From: Climacium dendroides
Lineage: Eukaryota > Streptophyta > Bryopsida > Hypnales > Climaciaceae
Assembly (NCBI GenBank): GCA_950106755.1
Contig: CATNNA010000007.1
Coordinates: 868,001-932,000, forward strand
Length of the DNA: 64,000 bases
Reading direction: 5' to 3'
This document shows, in pieces, positions 49,608-61,400 of this stretch (position 1 is its first letter; every line of letters starts with the position of its first letter). The position numbers and the translations under genes were made by a program. The notes below the pieces were generated by a model. That model searched no databases. It was not told the DNA's origin and saw only the letters and a program-made list of their open reading frames with translations.

Positions 49608-52163
49608 ATGAGAAGGCAATGCGTGAGAATTTCAAAAAGAGATCGTAGACTTGTCTCTTACTTGAATCCCCAACCTCAAATCTCATGCACATTGCACGTC
49701 AAAATGTGCAACCAGAGAAAATGTGGAAGTTGCCAATGCTCCAAGCCTTCCTTTTGCAGTTGGAAAATGGTAATTCAAGGAGAGAATGTGAAGGAAATGC
49801 GTGACCAATTCAACAAAATAGAATTTGGCTTGCCTTGCACTTAGAGGGCCACAATCATTTCAAACCTCAAAAACATTGAACTTAGGAAAAAGAAAGCAAG
49901 AATACTTGACAAATGTAAAATGTTGCAAGATATCATTTTCAAATGATTTGTAACAACTTATTTTATGGTCTAAATTGGAAGGGAATGTATGAGACTTTCC
50001 AAAAGAGATCGTCGACTTGTCTTGTACTTTGAAGCCCCAACCTCAAATCTCATGCACATTGCACGTCAAAATGTGCAAGCAAAGAAAATGTGGAAGTTGC
50101 CAATGCTCCAAGCCTTCCTTTTGCAGTTGGAAAATGGTAATTCAAGGAGAGAATGTGAAGGAAATGCGTGACCAATTCAACAAAATAGAATTCGGCTTGC
50201 CTTGCACTTAGAGGGCCACAATCATTTCAAACCTCAAAAACATTGAACATAGGAAAAAGAAAGCAAGAATACTTGACAAATGCAAAATGTTGCAAGATAT
50301 CATTTTCAAATGATTTGTAACAACTTATTTTATGGTCTAAATGAGAAGGCAATGCGTGAGAATTTCAAAAAGAGATCGTCGACTTGTCTTGTACTTTGAA
50401 GCCCCAACCTCAAATCTCATGCACATTGCACGTCAAAATGTGCAAGCAAAGAAAATGTGGAAGTTGCCAATGCTCCAAGCCTTCCTTTTGCAGTTGGAAA
50501 ATGGTAATTCAAGGAGAGAATGTGAAGGAAATGCGTGACCAATTCAACAAAATAGAATTCGGCTTGCCTTGCACTTAGAGGGCCACAATCATTTCAAACC
50601 TCAAAAACATTGAACTTAGGAAAAAGAAAGCAAGAATACTTGACAAATGCAAAATGTTGCAAGATATCATTTTCAAATGATTTGTAACAACTTATTTTAT
50701 GGTCTAAATTGGAAGGGAATGTATGAGACTTTCAAAAAGAGATCGTCGACTTGTCTTGTACTTTGAAGCCCCAACCTCAAATCTCATGCACATTGCACGT
50801 CAAAATGTGCAAGCAAAGAAAATGTGGAAGTTGCCAATGCTCCAAGCCTTCCTTTTGCAGTTGGAAAATGGTAATTCAAGGAGAGAATGTGAAGGACATG
50901 CGTGACCAATTCAACAAAATAGAATTCGGCTTGCCTTGCACTTAGAGGGCCACAATCATTTCAAACCTCAAAAACATTGAACTTAGGAAAAAGAAAGCAA
51001 GAATACTTGACAAATGTAAAATGTTGCAAGATATCATTTTCAAATGATTTGTAACAACTTATTTTATGGTCTAAATTGGAAGGGAATGTATGAGACTTTC
51101 AAAAAGAGATCGTCGACTTGTCTTGTACTTTGAAGCCCCAACCTCAAATCTCATGCACATTGCACGTCAAAATGTGCAACCAGAGAAAATGTGGAAGTTG
51201 CCAATGCTCCAAGCCTTGCTTTTGCAGTTGGAAAATGGTAATTCAAGGAGAGAATGTGAAGGAAATGCGTGACCAATTCAACAAAATAGAATTCGGCTTG
51301 CCTTGCACTTAGAGGGCCACAATCATTTCAAACCTCAAAAACATTGAACTTAGGAAAAAGAAAGCAAGAATACTTGACAAATGCAAAATGTTGCAAGATA
51401 TCATTTTCAAATGATTTGTAACAACTTATTTTATGGTCTAAATTGGAAGGGAATGTATGAGACTTTCAAAAAGAGATCGTCGACTTGTCTTGTACTTTGA
51501 AGCCCCAACCTCAAATCTCATGCACATTGCACGTCAAAATGTGCAAGCAAAGAAAATGTGGAAGTTGCCAATGCTCCAAGCCTTCCTTTTGCAGTTGGAA
51601 AATGGTAATTCAAGGAGAGAATGTGAAGGAAATGCGTGACCAATTCAACAAAATAGAATTCGGCTTGCCTTGCACTTAGAGGGCCACAATCATTTCAAAC
51701 CTCAAAAACATTGAACATAGGAAAAAGAAAGCAAGAATACTTGACAAATGCAAAATGTTGCAAGATATCATTTTCAAATGATTTGTAACAACTTATTTTA
51801 TGGTCTAAATGAGAAGGCAATGCGTGAGAATTTCAAAAAGAGATCGTAGACTTGTCTCTTACTTGAATCCCCAACCTCAAATCTCATGCACATTGCACGT
51901 CAAAATGTGCAACCAGAGAAAATGTGGAAGTTGCCAATGCTCCAAGCCTTCCTTTTGCAGTTGGAAAATGGTAATTCAAGGAGAGAATGTGAAGGAAATG
52001 CGTGACCAATTCAACAAAATAGAATTTGGCTTGCCTTGCACTTAGAGGGCCACAATCATTTCAAACCTCAAAAACATTGAACTTAGGAAAAAGAAAGCAA
52101 GAATACTTGACAAATGCAAAATGTTGCAAGATATCATTTTCAAATGATTTGTAACAACTTATT

Positions 52164-52235
52164 TGATGGTCTAAATTGGAAGGGAATGTGTGAGAATTTC
52201 AAAAAGAGATCGTGGACTTGTCTTGTACTTTGACG
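52164..52235 (+). repeat. B-family patch inside the A-family array
   Basis: One monomer carries consecutive B-type bases: ATTTGATGG, GGAATGTGTGAGAATTTC, GATCGTGGACTTG and TTTGACGCCCC. It then returns to A-type sequence. The patch is about 70 bp long and about 6.2 kb from the nearest B array. Confidence 0.75.
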
Positions 52236-55200
52236 CCCCAACCTCAAATCTCATGCACATTGCACGTCAAAATGTGCAAGCTAAGAAAATGTGGAAGTTG
52301 CCAATGCTCCAAGCCTTGCTTTTGCAGTTGAAAAATGGTAATTCAAGGAGAGAATGTGAAGGACATGCGTGACCAATTCAACAAAATAGAATTCGGCTTG
52401 CCTTGCACTTAGAGGGCCACAATCATTTCAAACCTCAAAAACATTGAACTTAGGAAAAAGAAAGCAAGAATACTTGACAAATGCAAAATGTTGCAAGATA
52501 TCATTTTCAAATGATTTGTAACAACTTATTTTATGGTCTAAATTGGAAGGGAATGTATGAGACTTTCAAAAAGAGATCGTCGACTTGTCTTGTACTTTGA
52601 AGCCCCAACCTCAAATCTCATGCACATTGCACGTCAAAATGTGCAAGCAAAGAAAATGTGGAAGTTGCCAATGCTCCAAGCCTTCCTTTTGCAGTTGGAA
52701 AATGGTAATTCAAGGAGAGAATGTGAAGGAAATGCGTGACCAATTCAACAAAATAGAATTCGGCTTGCCTTGCACTTAGAGGGCCACAATCATTTCAAAC
52801 CTCAAAAACATTGAACATAGGAAAAAGAAAGCAAGAATACTTGACAAATGCAAAATGTTGCAAGATATCATTTTCAAATGATTTGTAACAACTTATTTTA
52901 TGGTCTAAATGAGAAGGCAATGCGTGAGAATTTCAAAAAGAGATCGTAGACTTGTCTCTTACTTGAATCCCCAACCTCAAATCTCATGCACATTGCATGT
53001 CAAAATGTGCAACCAGAGAAAATGTGGAAGTTGCCAATGCTCCAAGCCTTCCTTTTGCAGTTGGAAAATGGTAATTCAAGGAGAGAATGTGAAGGAAATG
53101 CGTGACCAATTCAACAAAATAGAATTTGGCTTGCCTTGCACTTAGAGGGCCACAATCATTTCAAACCTCAAAAACATTGAACTTAGGAAAAAGAAAGCAA
53201 GAATACTTGACAAATGCAAAATGTTGCAAGATATCATTTTCAAATGATTTGTAACAACTTATTTTATGGTCTAAATTGGAAGGGAGTGTATGAGACTTTC
53301 AAAAAGAGATCGTCGACTTGTCTTGTACTTTGAAGCCCCAACCTCAAATCTCATGCACATTGCACGTCAAAATGTGCAAGCTAAGAAAATGTGGAAGTTG
53401 CCAATGCTCCAAGCCTTCCTTTTGCAGTTGGAAAATGGTAATTCAAGGAGAGAATGTGAAGGACATGCGTGACCAATTCAACAAAATAGAATTTGGCTTG
53501 CCTTGCACTTAGAGGGCCACAATCATTTCAAACCTCAAAAACATTGAACTTAGGAAAAAGAAAGCAAGAATACTTGACAAATGTAAAATGTTGCAAGATA
53601 TCATTTTCAAATGATTTGTAACAACTTATTTTATGGTCTAAATTGGAAGGGAATGTATGAGACTTTCAAAAAGAGATCGTCGACTTGTCTTGTACTTTGA
53701 AGCCCCAACCTCAAATCTCATGCACATTGCACGTCAAAATGTGCAAGCAAAGAAAATGTGGAAGTTGCCAATGCTCCAAGCCTTCCTTTTGCAGTTGGAA
53801 AATGGTAATTCAAGGAGAGAATGTGAAGGACATGCGTGACCAATTCAACAAAATAGAATTCGGCTTGCCTTGCACTTAGAGGGCCACAATCATTTCAAAC
53901 CTCAAAAACATTGAACTTAGGAAAAAGAAAGCAAGAATACTTGACAAATGCAAAATGTTGCAAGATATCATTTTCAAATGATTTGTAACAACTTATTTTA
54001 TGGTCTAAATTGGAAGGGAATGTATGAGACTTTCAAAAAGAGATCGTCGACTTGTCTTGTACTTTGAAGCCCCAACCTCAAATCTCATGCACATTGCACG
54101 TCAAAATGTGCAAGCAAAGAAAATGTGGAAGTTGCCAATGCTCCAAGCCTTCCTTTTGCAGTTGGAAAATGGTAATTCAAGGAGAGAATGTGAAGGCAAT
54201 GCGTGACCAATTCAACAAAATAGAATTTGGCTTGCCTTGCACTTAGAGGGCCACAATCATTTCAAACCTCAAAAACATTGAACATAGGAAAAAGAAAGCA
54301 AGAATACTTGACAAATGCAAAATGTTGCAAGATATCATTTTCAAATGATTTGTAACAACTTATTTTATGGTCTAAATGAGAAGGCAATGCGTGAGAATTT
54401 CAAAAAGAGATCGTAGACTTGTCTCTTACTTGAATCCCCAACCTCAAATCTCATGCACATTGCACGTCAAAATGTGCAACCAGAGAAAATGTGGAAGTTG
54501 CCAATGCTCCAAGCCTTCCTTTTGCAGTTGGAAAATGGTAATTCAAGGAGAGAATGTGAAGGACATGCGTGACCAATTCAACAAAATAGAATTTGGCTTG
54601 CCTTGCACTTAGAGGGCCACAATCATTTCAAACCTCAAAAACATTGAACTTAGGAAAAAGAAAGCAAGAATACTTGACAAATGCAAAATGTTGCAAGATA
54701 TCATTTTCAAATGATTTGTAACAACTTATTTTATGGTCTAAATTGGAAGGGAATGTATGAGACTTTCAAAAAGAGATCGTGGACTTGTCTTGTACTTTGA
54801 ATCGCCAACCTCAAATCTCATGCACATTGCACGTCAAAATGTGCAAGCAAAGAAAATGTGGAAGTTGCCAATGCTCCAAGCCTTCCTTTTGCAGTTGGAA
54901 AATGGTAATTCAAGGAGAGAATGTGAAGGACATGCGTGACCAATTCAACAAAATAGAATTCGGCTTGCCTTGCACTTAGAGGGCCACAATCATTTCAAAC
55001 CTCAAAAACATTGAACTTAGGAAAAAGAAAGCAAGAATACTTGACAAATGCAAAATGTTGCAAGATATCATTTTCAAATGATTTGTAACAACTTATTTTA
55101 TGGTCTAAATTGGAAGGGAATGTATGAGACTTTCAAAAAGAGATCGTCGACTTGTCTTGTACTTTGAAGCCCCAACCTCAAATCTCATGCACATTGCACG

Positions 55201-58200
55201 TCAAAATGTGCAAGCAAAGAAAATGTGGAAGTTGCCAATGCTCCAAGCCTTCCTTTTGCAGTTGGAAAATGGTAATTCAAGGAGAGAATGTGAAGGCAAT
55301 GCGTGACCAATTCAACAAAATAGAATTTGGCTTGCCTTGCACTTAGAGGGCCACAATCATTTCAAACCTCAAAAACATTGAACATAGGAAAAAGAAAGCA
55401 AGAATACTTGACAAATGCAAAATGTTGCAAGATATCATTTTCAAATGATTTGTAACAACTTATTTTATGGTCTAAATGAGAAGGCAATGCGTGAGAATTT
55501 CAAAAAGAGATCGTAGACTTGTCTCTTACTTGAATCCCCAACCTCAAATCTCATGCACATTGCACGTCAAAATGTGCAACCAGAGAAAATGTGGAAGTTG
55601 CCAATGCTCCAAGCCTTCCTTTTGCAGTTGGAAAATGGTAATTCAAGGAGAGAATGTGAAGGAAATGCGTGACCAATTCAACAAAATAGAATTTGGCTTG
55701 CCTTGCACTTAGAGGGCCACAATCATTTCAAACCTCAAAGACATTGAACTTAGGAAAAAGAAAGCAAGAATACTTGACAAATGCAAAATGTTGCAAGATA
55801 TCATTTTCAAATGATTTGTAACAACTTATTTTATGGTCTAAATTGGAAGGGAATGTATGAGACTTTCAAAAAGAGATCGTCGACTTGTCTTGTACTTTGA
55901 AGCCCCAACCTCAAATCTCATGCACATTGCACGTCAAAATGTGCAACCAGAGAAAATGTGGAAGTTGCCAATGCTCCAAGCCTTCCTTTTGCAGTTGGAA
56001 AATGGTAATTCAAGGAGAGAATGTGAAGGAAATGCGTGACCAATTCAACAAAATAGAATTCGGCTGGCCTTGCACTTAGAGGGCCACAATCATTTCAAAC
56101 CTCAAAAACATTGAACATAGGAAAAAGAAAGCAAGAATACTTGACAAATGCAAAATGTTGCAAGATATCATTTTCAAATGATTTGTAACAACTTATTTTA
56201 TGGTCTAAATGAGAAGGCAATGCGTGAGAATTTCAAAAAGAGATCGTAGACTTGTCTCTTACTTGAATCCCCAACCTCAAATCTCATGCACATTGCACGT
56301 CAAAATGTGCAACCAGAGAAAATGTGGAAGTTGCCAATGCTCCAAGCCTTCCTTTTGCAGTTGGAAAATGGTAATTCAAGGAGAGAATGTGAAGGAAATG
56401 TGTGACCAATTCAACAAAATAGAATTCGGCTTGCCTTGCACTTAGAGGGCCACAATCATTTCAAACCTCAAAAACATTGAACATAGGAAAAAGAAAGCAA
56501 GAATACTTGACAAATGCAAAATGTTGCAAGATATCATTTTCAAATGATTTGTAACAACTTATTTTATGGTCTAAATTGGAAGGGAATGTATGAGACTTTC
56601 AAAAAGAGATCGTCGACTTGTCTTGTACTTTGAAGCCCCAACCTCAAATCTCATGCACATTGCACGTCAAAATGTGCAAGCAAAGAAAATGTGGAAGTTG
56701 CCAATGCTCCAAGCCTTCCTTTTGCAGTTGGAAAATGGTAATTCAAGGAGAGAATGTGAAGGACATGCGTGACCAATTCAACAAAATAGAATTCGGCTTG
56801 CCTTGCACTAAGAGGGCCACAATCATTTCAAACCTCAAAAACATTGAACTTAGGAAAAAGAAAGCAAGAATACTTGACAAATGCAAAATGTTGCAAGATA
56901 TCATTTTCAAATGATTTGTAACAACTTATTTTATGGTCTAAATTGGAAGGGAATGTATGAGACTTTCAAAAAGAGATCGTCGACTTGTCTTGTACTTTGA
57001 AGCCCCAACCTCAAATCTCATGCACATTGCACGTCAAAATGTGCAAGCAAAGAAAATGTGGAAGTTGCCAATGCTCCAAGCCTTCCTTTTGCAGTTGGAA
57101 AATGGTAATTCAAGGAGAGAATGTGAAGGACATGCGTGACCAATTCAACAAAATAGAATTCGGCTTGCCTTGCACTAAGAGGGCCACAATCATTTCAAAC
57201 CTCAAAAACATTGAACTTAGGAAAAAGAAAGCAAGAATACTTGACAAATGCAAAATGTTGCAAGATATCATTTTCAAATGATTTGTAACAACTTATTTTA
57301 TGGTCTAAATTGGAAGGGAATGTATGAGACTTTCAAAAAGAGATCGTCGACTTGTCTTGTACTTTGAGGCCCCAACCTCAAATCTCATGCACATTGCACG
57401 TCAAAATGTGCAACCAAAGAAAATGTGGAAGTTGTCAATGCTCCAAGCCTTCCTGTTGCAGTTGGAAAATGGTAATTCAAGGAGAGAATGTGAAGGAAAT
57501 GCGTGACCAATTCAACAAAATAGAATTCGGCTGGCCTTGCACTTAGAGGGCCACAATCATTTCAAACCTCAAAAACATTGAACTTAGGAAAAAGAAAGCA
57601 AGAATACTCGACAAATGTAAAATGTTGCAAGATATCATTTTCAAATGATTTGTAACAACTTATTTTATGGTCTAAATTGGAAGGGAATGTATGAGACTTT
57701 CAAAAAGAGATCGTCGACTTGTCTTGTACTTTGACGCCCCAACCTCAAATCTCATGCACATTGCACGTCAAAATGTGCAAGCAAAGAAAATGTGGAAGTT
57801 GCCAATGCTCCAAGCCTTCCTTTTGCAGTTGGAAAATGGTAATTCAAGGAGAGAATGTGAAGGAAATGCGTGACCAATTCAACAAAATAGAATTCGGCTT
57901 GCCTTGCACTTAGAGGGCCACAATCATTTCAAACCTCAAAAACATTGAACTTAGGAAAAAGAAAGCAAGAATACTTGACAAATGCAAAATGTTGCAAGAT
58001 ATCATTTTCAAATGATTTGTAACAACTTATTTTATGGTCTAAATTGGAAGGGAATGTATGAGACTTTCAAAAAGAGATCGTCGACTTGTCTTGTACTTTG
58101 AAGCCCCAACCTCAAATCTCATGCACATTGCACGTCAAAATGTGCAAGCAAAGAAAATGTGGAAGTTGCCAATGCTCCAAGCCTTCCTTTTGCAGTTGGA

Positions 58201-58445
58201 AAATGGTAATTCAAGGAGAGAATGTGAAGGAAATGTGTGACCAATTCAACAAAATAGAATTCGGCTTGCCTTGCACTTAGAGGGCCACAATCATTTCAAA
58301 CCTCAAAAACATTGAACATAGGAAAAAGAAAGCAAGAATACTTGACAAATGCAAAATGTTGCAAGATATCATTTTCAAATGATTTGTAACAACTTATTTT
58401 ATGGTCTAAATTGGAAGGGAATGTATGAGACTTTCAAAAAGAGAT

Positions 58446-61400
58446 CGTGGACTTGTCTTGTACTTTGAAGCCCCAACCTCAAATCTCATGCACATTGCAC
58501 GTCAAAATGTGCAACCAGAGAAAATGTGCAAGTTGCCAATGCTCCAAGCCTTCCTTTTGCAATTGGAAAATGGTAATTCATGGAGAAAATGTGAAGGCAA
58601 TGCGTGACCAATGCAACAAAATAGAATTGGGCTTGCCTTGCACTTGGAGGGCCACAATCATATCAAACCTCCTAGATGTTGCACGTATGAATAGGAAAGC
58701 AAGAATACTTGACAAATGCAAATGTTGTAAGATGTCATTTTCAAATGATTTGTAACAACTTATTTGATGGTCTAAATTGGAAGGGAATGTGTGAGAATTT
58801 CAAAAAGAGATCGTGGACTTGTCTTGTACTTTGACGCCCCAACCTCAAATCTCATGCACATTGCACGTCGAAATATGCAAGCAAAGAAAATGTGCAAGTT
58901 GCCAATGCTCCAAGCCTTCCTTTTGCAATTGGAAAATGGTAATTCATGGAGAAAATGTGAAGGCAATGCGTGACCAATGCAACAAAATAGAATTGGGCTT
59001 GCCTTGCACTTGGACGGCCACAATCATATCAAACCTCATAGACGTTGCACGATGGAAAAGGAAAGCAAGAATACTTGGCAAATGCAAATGTTGCAAGATG
59101 TCATTTTCAAATCATTTGTAACAACTTATTTGATGGTCTAAATTGGAAGGAAATGTGTGAGAATTTCAAAAAGAGATCGTGGACTTGTCTTGTACTTTGA
59201 CGCCCCAACCTCAAATCTCATGCACATTGCACGTCGAAATATGCAAGCAAAGAAAATGTGTAAGTTGCCAATGCTCCAAGCCTTCCTTTTGCAATTGGAA
59301 AATGGTAATTCATGGAGAAAATGTGAACGCAATGCGTGACCAATGCAACAAAATAGAATTGGGCTTGCCTTGCACTTGGACGGCCACAATCATTTCAAAC
59401 CTCATAGACGTTGCACGATGGAAAAGGAAAGCAAGAATACTTGGCAAATGCAAATGTTGCAAGATGTCATTTTCAAATGATTTGTAACAACTTTTTTGAT
59501 GGTCTAAATTGGAAGGAAATGTGTGAGAATTTCAAAAAGAGATCGTGGACTTGTCTTGTACTTTGACGCCCCAACCTCAAATCTCATGCACATTGCACGT
59601 CGAAATATGCAAGCAAAGAAAATGTGCAAGTTGCCAATGCTCCAAGCCTTCCATTAGCAATTGGAAAATGGTAATTCATGGAGAAAATGTGAAGGCAATG
59701 CGTGACCAATGCAACAAAATAGAATTGGGCTTGCCTTGCACTTGGAGGGCCACAATCATATCAAACCTCCTAGATGTTGCACGTAGGAATAGGAAAGCAA
59801 GAATACTTGACAAATGCAAATGTTGCAAGATGTCATTTTCAAATGATTTGTAACAACTTATTTGATGGTCTAAATTGGAAGGGAATGTGTGAGAATTTCA
59901 AAAAGAGATCGTGGACTTGTCTTGTACTTTGACGCCCCAACCTCAAATCTCATGCACATTGCACGTCGAAATATGCAAGCAAAGAAAATGTGCAAGTTGC
60001 CAATGCTCCAAGCCTTCCTCTTGCAATTGGAAAATGGTAATTCATGGAGAAAATGTGAAGGCAATGCGTGACCAATGCAACAAAATAGAATTGGGCTTGC
60101 CTTGCACTTGGAGGGCCACAATCATATCAAACCTCCTAGATGTTGCACGTAGGAATAGGAAAGCAAGAATACTTGACAAATGCAAATGTTGCAAGATGTC
60201 ATTTTCAAATGATTTGTAACAACTTATTTGATGGTCTAAATTGGAAGGGAATGTGTGAGAATTTCAAAAAGAGATCGTGGACTTGTCTTGTACTTTGACG
60301 CCCCAACCTCAAATCTCATGCACATTGCACGTCGAAATATGCAAGCAAAGAAAATGTGCAAGTTGCCAATGCTCCAAGCCTTCCTTTTGCAATTGGAAAA
60401 TGGTAATTCATGGAAAAAATGTGAAGGCAATGCGTGACCAATGCAACAAAATAGAATTGGGCTTGCCTTGCACTTGGACGGCCACAATCATATCAAACCT
60501 CATAGACGTTGCACGATGGAAAAGGAAAGCAAGAATACTTGGCAATGCAAATGTTGCAAGATGTCATTTTAAAATCATTTGTAACAACTTATTTGATGGT
60601 CTAAATTGGAAGGAAATGTGTGAGAATTTCAAAAAGAGATCGTGGACTTGTCTTGTACTTTGACGCCCCAACCTCAAATCTCATGCACATTGCACGTCGA
60701 AATATGCAAGCAAAGAAAATGTGTAAGTTGCCAATGCTCCAAGCCTTCCATTAGCAATTGGAAAATGGTAATTCATGGAGAAAATGTGAACGCAATGCGT
60801 GACCAATGCAACAAAATAGAATTGGGCTTGCCTTGCACTTGGAGGGCCACAATCATTTCAAACCTCATAGACGTTGCACGATGGAAAAGGAAAGCAAGAA
60901 TACTTGGCAAATGCAAATGTTGCAAGATGTCATTTTCAAATGATTTGTAACAACTTATTTGATGGTCTAAATTGGAAGGAAATGTGTGAGAATTTCAAAA
61001 AGAGATCGTGGACTTGTCTTGTACTTTGACGCCCCAACCTCAAATCTCATGCACATTGCACGTCGAAATATGCAAGCAAAGAAAATGTGCAAGTTGCCAA
61101 TGCTCCAAGCCTTCCATTAGCAATTGGAAAATGGTAATTCATGGAGAAAATGTGAAGGCAATGCGTGACCAATGCAACAAAATAGAATTGGGCTTGCCTT
61201 GCACTTGGAGGGCCACAATCATATCAAACCTCCTAGATGTTGCACGTATGAATAGGAAAGCAAGAATACTTGACAAATGCAAATGTTGTAAGATGTCATT
61301 TTCAAATGATTTGTAACAACTTATTTGATGGTCTAAATTGGAAGGGAATGTGTGAGAATTTCAAAAAGAGATCGTGGACTTGTCTTGTACTTTGACGCCC

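Larger units (their letters stand above)
15546..58445 (+). repeat. A-family 367-bp satellite array, 116 complete monomers plus the interrupted one
   Basis: Head-to-tail monomers with near-identical sequence. From the monomer start at 15898 to 58446 is 42548 bp, which equals 116 x 367 minus 24. Exactly 24 monomers are a 366-bp variant reading CTTGTCTCTTACTTGAATCCCC instead of CTTGTCTTGTACTTTGAAGCCCC. These variants begin near 19899, 21366, 23200, 29071, 30171, 31638, 33105, 34572, 37874, 38607, 39707, 40807, 41907, 43007, 43740, 44840, 45940, 46306, 49608, 51809, 52909, 54376, 55476 and 56209. Short open frames (60-78 codons) recur in each unit but carry a conserved stop (CTTGCACTTAGAGG), and 367 is not a multiple of three. 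I regard the array as non-coding satellite, possibly pericentromeric. Confidence 0.96.

Noticed and set aside
15877..58755. Hundreds of 60-102 codon open frames across the array as small Cys-rich protein genes
   Set aside because: They follow the satellite period, overlap in two frames, end at a stop conserved in the repeat, and vary with the monomer. No start context or splice signals support expression.
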